This document shows positions 36,606 to 44,423 of a stretch of 64,000 nt of DNA, piece by piece (position 1 is the stretch's first letter; every line of letters starts with the position of its first letter). Both the position numbers and the translations under genes were made by a program. Source of the stretch: Thermodesulfobium acidiphilum (GTDB lineage Bacteria > Thermodesulfobiota > Thermodesulfobiia > Thermodesulfobiales > Thermodesulfobiaceae); NCBI RefSeq assembly GCF_003057965.1, contig NZ_CP020921.1:1710795-1774794 (forward strand), read 5' to 3'. The notes beneath the pieces were generated by a model that did no database searches, was not told the DNA's origin, and worked only from the letters and a program-made list of their open reading frames with translations.

Positions 36606-36881
36606 TTAAGTTACCACTATAAGTTCTTTGAAAAATAAAAATTTTTTCAAACCAATTCTTGTCTTATTTTTAAGATTTAATTCTTTAGGTATATAAATTT
36701 CTATTCCCTCCTGTTCAAAAACTTTATATGCTATTCCTTCCAAAGGCTCTCCAACTCTAACTGAAGGAGGTAAAGGGACCCTGCTTCAAGAAAAGCAAGA
36801 CGAAGCATTTATAAAAAAAATCTTTGATCCCTTTGATTTTATGTATTCTTTAGCCTCTTTATCAAATTCAAATTTAGGCAT
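36606..36881 (-). CDS. Candidate selenoprotein 2, CC/Se-motif family (in-frame TGA = Sec)
   Basis: 91 residues when the TGA at codon 32 (36788-36786) is read as selenocysteine. Everything after the TGA stays in frame to a TAA at 36608-36606. The motif is Cys29-Phe-Ser-Sec32, followed by PPSVRVGEP and IYIPKELNL, then a basic amphipathic tail FLFFKELIVV. The same layout recurs in the neighbouring gene. It matches my recollection of small CC/Se motif (seleno)proteins. ATG start with GGAGG four to five bases upstream; overlaps the upstream selenoprotein gene by eight bases and ends one base before the glycosyltransferase ATG. A hairpin that includes the TGA may be the SECIS (36762-36788). Function unknown; a CxxU redox site is likely. 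Confidence 0.72.
36762..36788 (-). ncRNA. SECIS-like hairpin in candidate selenoprotein 2
   Basis: Starting at the TGA, TGAAG (36788-36784) pairs with CTTCA (36766-36762). A C-C mismatch is followed by AGG (36782-36780) with CCT (36770-36768), and a nine-base loop that contains GTCCC. Bacterial SECIS elements begin at the UGA and carry a loop G; this fits in position and size, but SelB binding cannot be read from sequence. Confidence 0.45.
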
Positions 36882-37176
36882 TTTTACCTCCATCTAAAGC
36901 ATATATAAAAATATATTCCTTACCATAGGAACTTGTCTTTGCATCGATCACAAGATCTTTATCGTAAAAAAAATTTTTCGGCACATATACAACAACATCA
37001 TCAAAAAATATACAATTATATTTATCAAATTCTTTCTTAGGTCTTCCCCATCTAACTGATGGTATTCCTGAACCAGTCCCTCAAGTGCTACACAACAAAT
37101 CCCTCGATGGCAAGACATATATTTCTTTGCCACTCTTCTCAATTAATTTAATTGCCTTTTTAGTTAAAGATATCAT
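36874..37176 (-). CDS. Candidate selenoprotein 1, CC/Se-motif family (in-frame TGA = Sec)
   Basis: 100 residues when the TGA at codon 32 (37083-37081) is read as selenocysteine. Reading continues without any other stop to TAA at 36876-36874. The motif is Cys29-Ser-Thr-Sec32. It is a paralogue of the next gene: both place C-x-x-U at 29-32, then PSVRxGxP, then VYVPK/IYIPK about 30 residues on. A conventional stop at the TGA would leave a 31-residue orphan. The ATG has no clear Shine-Dalgarno, and a TGA in frame lies three codons upstream, so 37176 is the only ATG possible. A hairpin follows the TGA (37055-37083). Leads a gene run of both selenoproteins, the glycosyltransferase and gmhA. Redox function is inferred. 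Confidence 0.72.
37055..37083 (-). ncRNA. SECIS-like hairpin in candidate selenoprotein 1
   Basis: Three bases after the TGA, ACTGGT (37077-37072) pairs with ATCAGT (37060-37055, one G-T wobble) around a loop TCAGGAATACC that holds unpaired Gs. An alternative GGT/ACC inner helix is also possible. Right position for a bacterial SECIS; weaker stem than in the second gene. Confidence 0.4.
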
Positions 37177-37238
37177 TATATATCATATATATTAAATCAT
37201 ATTAACATTTAAGAGTGAAGACCCAAAAGATATCATTA
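37166..37238. repeat. 13-base direct repeat flanking the selenoprotein start
   Basis: AAAGATATCATTA occurs at 37166-37178 (over the start codon of selenoprotein 1) and at 37226-37238, exactly 60 bases apart, in the gap between the divergent TPR gene and selenoprotein 1. Contains a GATATC palindrome. It could be a regulator site or a decayed duplication. The rest of the gap is very AT-rich with no clear promoter. Confidence 0.4.
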
Positions 37239-37314
37239 ACACAAATTTATACACAAATTTTAAAAAATAAGATAATATTTATAAAGTTAGTAAATAAAAA
37301 TTTTTGGAGGAATT

Positions 37315-38184
37315 ATGTCATTAACCGATTACAAAGAAAAGCTTCAAAATGCTGTTGACCTAGTAAATAAGAACGAGCTTGACCAGGGAAGAAAAGTATT
37401 ACAAGAATTAATTGATGAGCTTCATGAAAATCAAACAAACGAAGAAAAAGATATCCTTGCAACCGCACTGGATATACGAAGCCTTATTAGAGCCTATGGT
37501 AGAGATTTTGAGGGTTCCATGAAGGACCTTGACGAATCGATTGCTCTTAGGAAATTTCTTTTTAGCGAAAAGTTTAGTAAAAATCAGGAAGACATTGCGA
37601 GACTATTAACTCACAAGGGAATAAACCTAGGACAAATAGGTAAGCTTGACGAAGCCCTCTCTCAAATCAAGGAAGCAATTAATTTGTATGAAGAGTGTTA
37701 TAAAGATGGTTCGCTTTCCAACACTGGACTCTATACCCATGCCCTAAATCAACTCGCAATTACACAAAAAAATATGAACAATTTCGAATCTTCCTTTGAA
37801 GCTTTCAACAAAGCTATTGATATTTTAGAAAAGGAAGTAAAAGTTGATAACTCTCTTAACTTAGACCTTGCTGTAACTTATATGAACAGGGGCATAAACA
37901 ATGTAGAAACATCAAAAACTCAGGACTCAATCGACGATTTTAGGAAAAGTATTGACATTGTTATAGATTCACTAAAAGAAAGGCCAGAACTTGTCGGACT
38001 TTACTCGAGGCTGGTATATTACTCCATTCTTTCAATGGCAAGATCAGGCCTTATATTGCCAGATAAGTTGGAAAAATTTAAAACAGAATCAGAATACGTG
38101 TTTAATACATATGGCATGACTGAGGAAGCAGAGTTTTGGATGACTAAAATCGGTGAACTATTTGCCCCACCACAAAGTTCTTGA
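37315..38184 (+). CDS. TPR-repeat protein
   Basis: 289 residues, cytoplasmic, all-helical. Repeats of tetratricopeptide type run through about 40-220 (for example LLTHKGINLGQIGKLDEALSQIKEAINLYEE and HALNQLAITQKNMNNFESSFEAFNKAIDIL). No catalytic domain. A scaffold or co-chaperone role is all that can be inferred. ATG with GGAGG five bases upstream. Monocistronic: divergent selenoprotein gene before it and a strong terminator after it. Confidence 0.85.
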   Translation: MSLTDYKEKLQNAVDLVNKNELDQGRKVLQELIDELHENQTNEEKDILATALDIRSLIRAYGRDFEGSMKDLDESIALRKFLFSEKFSKNQEDIARLLTHKGINLGQIGKLDEALSQIKEAINLYEECYKDGSLSNTGLYTHALNQLAITQKNMNNFESSFEAFNKAIDILEKEVKVDNSLNLDLAVTYMNRGINNVETSKTQDSIDDFRKSIDIVIDSLKERPELVGLYSRLVYYSILSMARSGLILPDKLEKFKTESEYVFNTYGMTEEAEFWMTKIGELFAPPQSS

Positions 38185-38230
38185 GGCCCAGGTTGTTAGA
38201 CCCTTGGTCTAAGGGTTTGTTTAGGGTACA

Positions 38231-38264
38231 AAAAAAGGAAGAGAGAGATTTCTCTTCCTTTTTT
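38231..38264 (+). terminator. Rho-independent terminator after the TPR gene
   Basis: 14-base stem AAAAAAGGAAGAGA (38231-38244) with TCTCTTCCTTTTTT (38251-38264), six-base loop, ending in a T run. A second small hairpin, CCCTT/AAGGG, lies just upstream at about 38200-38215. Confidence 0.92.
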
Positions 38265-38319
38265 GTTACTATAAGACTATTCTTGACGTATTCTATAAAA
38301 AGGTTTATGGAGGTAAAAG

Positions 38320-38991
38320 ATGTATCATCTATATAATAGAAGATCCTTTATTAAAAAGCTCATTTATAGCTTAATTGCCTTCAAATTGATGTTATATAAT
38401 TCCAATTCGCTTGCAGAATCCTCTACTGAAGTTTGGGGGCAATGCCCAAGAGGGCTTCAATATGACCCATATCCTGGTAAGTGTTCAAGGTATATAGACA
38501 CAAACAACGACGGCTATTGTGACTATTCAGAACCTCCTCCAAAAACCAAATCAAGTTTAAACTCATATGTTTCCAAAAAAGCTGAAAATTTCAATAACAC
38601 AAAGCCATTATTTGGTGATGATATAGCTGAAGCAGCAGATCGAAAAAGAAGGCGTTCAATTACTGAAAGTTATAATACAGGAACACTGTCCATACTAGCA
38701 ATTCTTTTTTCCTTAATATCCGGTCTTCTGGTAAGGAAAAAAGTAATAAAAAAACAAACGCTTCTAAAAATATGTAACTTTGTCTTAGCATTATCTTTTG
38801 TAGTATCTGCAGTCCTTGGAATGATCTTATCACTTAAATACGACGGCCTTATCAAACTTCCTTTGCCATCTTGGGTTTTGTTTTTGCATGTAGAATTTGG
38901 AATAGTTTTTTGCTTCTTAGCAATTCTACACTTAGCATTAAATTGGAAATCTATGCTTTATTTGTTCAACCTTAATGGTAAAAAAAATTAG
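38320..38991 (+). CDS. Tat-signal, Cys-rich, four-helix membrane protein (DUF4405-like)
   Basis: 223 residues. The N-terminus has a twin-arginine-type signal (NRRSFIKK, then a hydrophobic run to about 30). The next part has three cysteines and a calcium-loop look (CPRGLQYDPYPGKCSRYIDT then NNDGYCDYSE), a pattern often seen in front of electron-transfer membrane proteins of sulfate reducers. Then four TM segments (about 115-135, 148-168, 180-200, 202-216), with histidines in HVEFGIVF and ILHLALNW that could ligate heme b. Proposed quinone or electron-transfer role is an inference. GGAGG eight to nine bases before the ATG. Confidence 0.65.
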   Translation: MYHLYNRRSFIKKLIYSLIAFKLMLYNSNSLAESSTEVWGQCPRGLQYDPYPGKCSRYIDTNNDGYCDYSEPPPKTKSSLNSYVSKKAENFNNTKPLFGDDIAEAADRKRRRSITESYNTGTLSILAILFSLISGLLVRKKVIKKQTLLKICNFVLALSFVVSAVLGMILSLKYDGLIKLPLPSWVLFLHVEFGIVFCFLAILHLALNWKSMLYLFNLNGKKN

Positions 38992-39022
38992 TCTTACCTG
39001 TTCTCTCTCAAGGCAAGACTAA
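38981..39022 (-). terminator. Rho-independent terminator for the antiporter gene
   Basis: Minus strand: TTAGTCTT-g-CCT (39022-39011) pairs with AGG-t-AAGACTAA (38999-38988) around an 11-base loop, then a run of eight T (38988-38981). It overlaps the end of the convergent Tat-signal gene and may also slow that transcript. Confidence 0.75.
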
Positions 39023-39172
39023 TTATAGTTAAGGGGTGTACTTTAACAGTATTTGGTTTTATAGTAATAACATTTCTATTATAGACCCAATTACCATAAA
39101 ACAATATTGCTTTTTCAAAAACAATAGTTATGAATACATTTAATTTATTAATGACAAATCAAGTTAAAAAAA

Positions 39173-40498
39173 TTATTTAATTTTATCCTTTTGAGCAAAA
39201 TAGCTAAAAATAAGATTTATTATTGGTAAGATCCACAAAAGAAATGCAAAGTGTATATAATACATTGGCTTAACTCCCAGTAAAATTGCACATATTTGAG
39301 CCAGTAGATTCCAAGGAACAATTCCCGGAAAAACATGTGCACTATCTGCAATAACTCTTGATAAAAGAGAAAGTTTAAAGTTCCTCCTCCATTCATTTCT
39401 TAATTGCTGTGCGGCAAGCATCAGAGGCAGGGCTTGATTACAAAAAAGCATTGAAGATATAAGGTTGAGAACTATCACCCTAAAAACTGATTGACTGTAA
39501 CTTTTAGGATTTATAATTCTCTTCACAAGAGAATCTAAAATCCTACTCTTTTGAAGCAGTGAATTAAACGCAGAAGAAACACAAACAAGTGCTACCAAGG
39601 GCAACATAGAAAAAATACCGCTCAAGTGGTTAAATGGCCAAATGTTTATTCCATAAAAAATGTGGTATATAAGATTTATACTAGAATTTACATCGCTTAT
39701 AAAGAGAGCAAATATAGATGAAAAAAGAAAAGAGAAAAAAAGTGGCACTTTTTTTATAAACAAAACAAACAAAATTAAAATAGGAAATAACTTAAAATAG
39801 TCAACTTTTATCAAGTAATCACTGGTTATGTGAACAGAATTGATATGAATTTCAAAAAAAATAGGTAAAAAAATTGAGTAAACAATTAAAATTAAAATGA
39901 CTGCAACTATTGTTGTAGGTAAAATTGCCATAAAGTGAGTTTTAACATCAATTCCTACACATATCGCAGTCAGTCTAAGAGCAGAAGAAAAAATAGAGGA
40001 TCTATCTCCTAACATCGCACCAGAAACGAGAGCTCCTGCAACTATATACGAGGGATAGTGTACGCTATTTGAAAGTGCCATTATTGGAGCAGAAAGAATA
40101 CATAAAGTCCCAGTGATGCTACCAATAATCAAAGAGAGGATCGATGCAAATACAAAAGAGAAAAAAGCCAAGTACTTAGGATTTAAAGTAAACATAAAAA
40201 TATTAAGTATTTCATTTAAAGTTCCAGATAGTGCAAATGAGGGAAGCATTATCCCAACACCTATAAGTATTCCCACTACTTCTTTCACCATAAATATCCC
40301 TTTTAGTGAAATAAAAATTAATTGGCTAAAATTATTCTTTAAAGTTAAAAGATATATAAATAACATGCAATATGCAGGTATCAATCCTAAAAAAAGTGGC
40401 AAGGAAAAAGATATGCATATACCTAATCCAAAAAGAATAAATAAAATTAAGGCAAGTAAGATAAATTCTGATTTATAATTGTTAAATATTTTAAACAT
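39173..40498 (-). CDS. NhaC-type Na+/H+ antiporter
   Basis: About 441 residues, 11-12 TM segments, NhaC superfamily (COG1757): GALVSGAMLGDRSSIFSSALRLTA in mid-protein and HVFPGIVPWNLLAQI near the C-terminus. The reading frame is open up to 40633, but that would overlap bioA and lacks hydrophobic character, so I take the ATG at 40498. No convincing Shine-Dalgarno is visible. Exchanges Na+ for H+ (malate/lactate in MleN-like members). Divergent from bioA, with 59 bases between starts. Confidence 0.85.
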   Translation of the reverse strand: MFKIFNNYKSEFILLALILFILFGLGICISFSLPLFLGLIPAYCMLFIYLLTLKNNFSQLIFISLKGIFMVKEVVGILIGVGIMLPSFALSGTLNEILNIFMFTLNPKYLAFFSFVFASILSLIIGSITGTLCILSAPIMALSNSVHYPSYIVAGALVSGAMLGDRSSIFSSALRLTAICVGIDVKTHFMAILPTTIVAVILILIVYSIFLPIFFEIHINSVHITSDYLIKVDYFKLFPILILFVLFIKKVPLFFSFLFSSIFALFISDVNSSINLIYHIFYGINIWPFNHLSGIFSMLPLVALVCVSSAFNSLLQKSRILDSLVKRIINPKSYSQSVFRVIVLNLISSMLFCNQALPLMLAAQQLRNEWRRNFKLSLLSRVIADSAHVFPGIVPWNLLAQICAILLGVKPMYYIHFAFLLWILPIINLIFSYFAQKDKIK

Positions 40499-40525
40499 AT
40501 GAATATTATAAATCTTATAAACTAC

Positions 40526-40543
40526 TACAATACTTATATTGTA
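40526..40543 (+). promoter_or_regulatory. Palindrome in front of bioA (candidate biotin-operon operator)
   Basis: Perfect inverted repeat TACAATA-CTTA-TATTGTA immediately before the AGGAGG of bioA and inside the 59-base bioA/antiporter divergent gap. Position suits a repressor. It does not match the BirA or BioR consensus that I know. No biotin regulator gene is in the window. Confidence 0.45.
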
Positions 40544-40557
40544 TAGGAGGTTATCTG

Positions 40558-41880
40558 TTGATACAAATTTGGCATCCTTGTACACAGATGAAAGATCACG
40601 AAAAATACCCGTTAATAAAAATAAAAAACGCAAGGGGGGTTTATCTTTACGACTTTAATGGTAATTCTTACATTGATGGAATATCTTCCTGGTGGGTAAA
40701 CCTCTTTGGGCATTCCAATGAAAGATTAAACAGAGCTATTTCTAATCAGATCGCTTCACTTGAACAAATAATTTTTGCTGGCTTTACGCACGAAAAAGCT
40801 TTAGAACTAGCAAAGCTTCTTTCTGAGGTTGTTCCAGACAATCTTTCTAAAATGTTCTTTGCAGAAACTGGTTCAAGTGCAGTAGAAATTTCAATTAAGA
40901 TGAGCTATCACTATTTTCAAAACATAGGACAAAGAAAAAGAAAAAAATTTGTATCTTTAAAAAATGGTTATCACGGCGAAACTATAGGCGCACTTTCTGT
41001 TAGCGGTGAAGATTTGTACAAAAAAGCTTATAAAAGTATTTTGCCAAAAAATATTGTATCCTTTTCTCCAGATTGTTATAGGTGTAAATTTGGGCATTCA
41101 AGAGAGTCTTGCAACACAGAGTGCTTTTCAGATATTGAAAAAATATTGATATCAAACGGCGAAAAGATATGCGCAGTAATAGTTGAGCCCATAGTACAGT
41201 TTGCTGGCGGCTTCAAAATTTATCCGCCTGAGTATTTAGTAAAGCTAAGAAATCTCACTTCTAAGCTTGGAATTCATTTAATCCTTGACGAAATAGCGAC
41301 TGGCTTTGGGAGAACTGGTAAGATGTTTGCGTGTGAATGGGCAGATATTAAACCTGATTTTATGTGCCTATCGAAAGGAATAACAAGCGGCTATCTGCCT
41401 CTTTCAGTAGTGCTTACAACTGATGAAGTATACAGGGCTTTTTATGATGATTACACAACTCTTAAGGCATTTCTGCACAGTCACAGTTATAATGGTAATG
41501 CCATATCCTCAGCTGTAGCTGTTGAAACCTTAAAAATATTTAAAGAAGAGAATGTGTTGGAAAAAAATAAAGAAAAATACAAATATATGAGAAATCTTAT
41601 AGAAAATAAATTCTGTGAACTGCAACACGTAGGAGAAATCAGACATATTGGATTTATTAGCGCTGTGGAAATTGTAGAAAATAAAAAAACAAAAAAGCCC
41701 TTTAACTGGAAAAAAAGAACTGGATTCAATATTTACAGAGAAGCGCTTAAGAGGGGGGTATTGCTCAGAAACTTAGGAGATATAATCTACTTTCTCCCAC
41801 CGTATATAATAGAACCTCATCAAATTGAGTTCTTGGTAAAGGCAGCACACCAATCATATTTGGAGGTGTTAAAGAAGTGA
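40558..41880 (+). CDS. bioA: Adenosylmethionine-8-amino-7-oxononanoate aminotransferase
   Basis: Transfers an amino group from SAM to KAPA to give DAPA in biotin synthesis. 440 residues, class III PLP aminotransferase. SSWWVNLFGHSN near the start, ETGSSAVEISIKMSYHYFQ, the PLP-lysine loop CLSKGITSGYLPL and GNAISSA. A Cys-rich insertion CYRCKFGHSRESCNTEC is typical of Gram-positive/thermophile BioA. TTG start with AGGAGG seven bases upstream. Overlaps bioD by four bases. Confidence 0.96.
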   Translation: MIQIWHPCTQMKDHEKYPLIKIKNARGVYLYDFNGNSYIDGISSWWVNLFGHSNERLNRAISNQIASLEQIIFAGFTHEKALELAKLLSEVVPDNLSKMFFAETGSSAVEISIKMSYHYFQNIGQRKRKKFVSLKNGYHGETIGALSVSGEDLYKKAYKSILPKNIVSFSPDCYRCKFGHSRESCNTECFSDIEKILISNGEKICAVIVEPIVQFAGGFKIYPPEYLVKLRNLTSKLGIHLILDEIATGFGRTGKMFACEWADIKPDFMCLSKGITSGYLPLSVVLTTDEVYRAFYDDYTTLKAFLHSHSYNGNAISSAVAVETLKIFKEENVLEKNKEKYKYMRNLIENKFCELQHVGEIRHIGFISAVEIVENKKTKKPFNWKKRTGFNIYREALKRGVLLRNLGDIIYFLPPYIIEPHQIEFLVKAAHQSYLEVLKK

Positions 41881-42443
41881 TTCTTTTTATAAGCGCTACA
41901 GATACTGGAGTAGGTAAAACTTATTTTTCTTATCTATTAGCAAAAAAATTCTTAATTGAGGGGAAAAGAACAAAATATATTAAATTAGTTCAGACTGGCT
42001 ATCCTAAAGACAATGATAGTGCCTTTGTCTCAAAATCCAAAGTAGAAGCAAAAACCTTATATTTTGGAAAAGATCCTCTAGCTCCTTGCTTTATTTTTGA
42101 AAATTTCCCTATAGAAGAAGCAATAAGTCGAATTAAAACAGAGGAAGTAGATTATACAATTGTAGAAGGCTCTGGCGGTCTATTAGTGCCTTTAGACAAA
42201 AATAACTTTATAGTCGATATACCAAAAAGAATGAGCTTAAAAACTATAATAGTGGTACCGAATAAACTTGGGTGTATAAATCAAACATTATTAAACTTAT
42301 ACTATTGCGATAAGGAAGGTATAGATTTATATGGTTTTGCACTAAATGATTTTTTCAAGGAAACATTTGACAACTTCGACATTTTAAGTAAACTTACTGG
42401 CAAAATAAAATATAGATTCAAAAATGAAATAATAACAATATAA
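41877..42443 (+). CDS. bioD: Dethiobiotin synthetase
   Basis: 188 residues, shorter than the E. coli enzyme (about 220) but complete. P-loop TDTGVGKT at about 9-16, VQTGYP at about 41, and EGSGGLLVPL at about 100-109. Makes dethiobiotin from DAPA, CO2 and ATP. GTG start inside the bioA stop. The final step enzyme bioB is not in the window. Confidence 0.95.
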   Translation: MILFISATDTGVGKTYFSYLLAKKFLIEGKRTKYIKLVQTGYPKDNDSAFVSKSKVEAKTLYFGKDPLAPCFIFENFPIEEAISRIKTEEVDYTIVEGSGGLLVPLDKNNFIVDIPKRMSLKTIIVVPNKLGCINQTLLNLYYCDKEGIDLYGFALNDFFKETFDNFDILSKLTGKIKYRFKNEIITI

Positions 42444-42451
42444 AGGTTAGG

Positions 42452-43084
42452 ATGAACAAAATGAGAAGAAAGGAATTTCTAATTTCCGATTCTAAAGAAA
42501 TATGTAACATACTGAACAATTTAGAATATGGAGTCTTGTCTTTAGTTGACTTGAACAATAAACCTTATTCAGTACCACTAAACTTCTTTTATTATGAGAA
42601 CAGCATTTTCTTTCATAGCGCAACTGGTGGTAAAAAAGTTGATATTATAAGAAAAAATCCAATAGGTAGCTTTTTGGCAGTAAAACCCTTTTCTTTTTTG
42701 CCATCTTATTTCAAAAATGAAAAAAACGCATGTTTTGCTGGGCAATTATATGCCTCAATTTATTTAGAAGGAGAAATAACTGAAACAAAGGATAATCTTA
42801 AGAAATGTGAATATTTGAATCTTTTAATGAAAAAATATCAGCCCGAAGGGGGTTTTAATCCTATTGGTATAGATAATATAATTTACCTAAAGGCTATAGA
42901 AAATGTATTATTATTTGAGTTAAAAGTCTCTTTTGTTAGCGCTAAATTTAAATTCGATCAACACAGAAGCTATAAAGACAACAAAGATACAATTGAAAAG
43001 CTAAAAAAGAGAGGCACAAAAACCGATTTAGAAACAGTAAAAATGATAGAAAAATTTTCTTTAAACAATTTTTATCATTTATAA
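42452..43084 (+). CDS. Pyridoxamine-5'-phosphate-oxidase-like flavoprotein
   Basis: 210 residues. Split-barrel FMN-binding fold similar to the NimA/PPOX group: GVLSLVDLNNKPYSVPLNFFY, IFFHSATGGKKVDIIRKNP and FAGQLYASIYLEGE. Position after bioD suggests a link to biotin or PLP chemistry, but the enzymatic role is unknown. The start ATG is five bases after AAAGG. It ends overlapping bioC (convergent) by 10 bases. Confidence 0.75.
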   Translation: MNKMRRKEFLISDSKEICNILNNLEYGVLSLVDLNNKPYSVPLNFFYYENSIFFHSATGGKKVDIIRKNPIGSFLAVKPFSFLPSYFKNEKNACFAGQLYASIYLEGEITETKDNLKKCEYLNLLMKKYQPEGGFNPIGIDNIIYLKAIENVLLFELKVSFVSAKFKFDQHRSYKDNKDTIEKLKKRGTKTDLETVKMIEKFSLNNFYHL

Positions 43085-43842
43085 AAACCAGCAATAAGAT
43101 AACTGTAAGTTGCATATATTTTATTTTTAATCTTAAAATTCTTTTCATAAAAATCACAAAACTTTTTAAACTTCTCTTTAGAACAAAGTGAATCAAAGCT
43201 TGTAAATCTTGCACCAGAAGCTTTATGAAACCTCAAAAATTCAATTGGATTTTGAAAGTATAGTTTCTTGGTACAAACGTATTTATAAATCAAATTTAAA
43301 TCTTTGAAAATATCCAGATAAAAGCCTTCGTCTTTGAGTTTCATTGTAGAACCGAAACCAGAAAAAATGTTAGTTAATTGCATTTCTTTAAAAGTGGGCT
43401 CAATAAAAACTCCAAAATGTATTTGGCCTGTTTCTTTCAAAAGAGATATAAAATTTTTTAAAGTTTTTTCAGGATAAAGAAACCATTGTATAGAGGAAGA
43501 AGATAAAATTAAGTCAAATTGTTTCCCGGAAAAGTCGTAATTTTCAGCATCGCCAATTACAAAATCAAAACCATCTTGACCTTTAAGTTTACTTTTTAGT
43601 TTATTTAAGGCTTTTTCTGAAATATCAATACACGTGTAATTATTGAAGCTAATTGTAACTGATTGAGTTAAACGCCCTGTTCCCGCACCAACCTCTAAAA
43701 CGCTTTCAAAATATTCTGATCCAATATTTAGTGAAATCAAATGTGCTATCTCCTTCTGAATAGGAGTATAGTTTTCATAAAAAAGGGCTCTATCAAATGA
43801 ATTCCTGGTAAAATTTTTTATAGATTGTATTTTTTGGGTCAT
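43075..43842 (-). CDS. bioC: Malonyl-ACP O-methyltransferase
   Basis: 255 residues, class I methyltransferase with SAM motif VLEVGAGTGRLTQ (about 48-60), TCIDISEKAL, and the BioC-like phrase SSSIQWF (about 114-120). Starts pimelate synthesis by methylating malonyl-ACP. ATGA overlap with the esterase gene upstream supports a bioF-esterase-bioC unit. Confidence 0.9.
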   Translation of the reverse strand: MTQKIQSIKNFTRNSFDRALFYENYTPIQKEIAHLISLNIGSEYFESVLEVGAGTGRLTQSVTISFNNYTCIDISEKALNKLKSKLKGQDGFDFVIGDAENYDFSGKQFDLILSSSSIQWFLYPEKTLKNFISLLKETGQIHFGVFIEPTFKEMQLTNIFSGFGSTMKLKDEGFYLDIFKDLNLIYKYVCTKKLYFQNPIEFLRFHKASGARFTSFDSLCSKEKFKKFCDFYEKNFKIKNKIYATYSYLIAGFYK

Positions 43843-44423
43843 ATGTTTTCAAAAATAATCCTTTCCAAAATTTTTTCTTCAACATAATGATTTGAATATA
43901 GTTTAATAACACTTCCAAAAATCTTTTTTTGAACGTCCATAAAGGCTTTGAGAGGCAAAATTCTATCAATTGTTAAGGCTATAATCAAAATATTTTTATC
44001 ATGAACATACTCTTTAAAATTATTTCTCTTTTTAAGAAATATTAGACCCTCTTTAAGAGAACTGTTTATTTTCGTTTTTACATCCTTTTTAATGCCTATT
44101 CTAGCCCAAAAATCATTAACGCACTTTTCTCTATCCCTTTCAAAAGCTCGAATCATAAGGTCTACAATTCTTTCGTTAACGTAATCAGTGAAATTCAAAA
44201 AGGGAGCTATAAGAATTATTCTTTTTGCATTTAATTTATCAATATCTTTTAAAATTAAGTTTGCCCCCAACGACCATCCTACAAGCATATCTTCTTCCTG
44301 TTTTATTTCATCTAAGTACCATTCCGAAAAATTTGGATCTTGAAATGGAACAATGAACTTATACTTTTTAGATATTTCAGGATATATTTCGCTAAAGCCA
44401 CTCCAGCCGGACAAAAATATCAA
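43839..44423 (-). CDS. Pimeloyl-ACP methyl ester esterase, BioG/BioH-like
   Basis: 194 residues, short alpha/beta hydrolase with nucleophile elbow GWSLG (about 49-53), and Asp-to-His candidates in TIDRILP and SNHYVEE. Frees pimeloyl-ACP for bioF. The size is typical of BioG-type rather than E. coli BioH. TTG start overlapping the bioF stop (TTGA). Confidence 0.75.
   Translation of the reverse strand: MIFLSGWSGFSEIYPEISKKYKFIVPFQDPNFSEWYLDEIKQEEDMLVGWSLGANLILKDIDKLNAKRIILIAPFLNFTDYVNERIVDLMIRAFERDREKCVNDFWARIGIKKDVKTKINSSLKEGLIFLKKRNNFKEYVHDKNILIIALTIDRILPLKAFMDVQKKIFGSVIKLYSNHYVEEKILERIIFENI

Noticed and set aside
36948..37142. 64-codon minus-strand frame over the selenoprotein region
   Set aside because: Its translation has no family pattern, whereas the alternative frame, interrupted only by one TGA, shows clear homology to the neighbouring gene.
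40499..40633. N-terminal extension of the antiporter gene to 40633
   Set aside because: It overlaps bioA and its Shine-Dalgarno and adds a polar segment not expected in NhaC; ATG 40498 is preferred.
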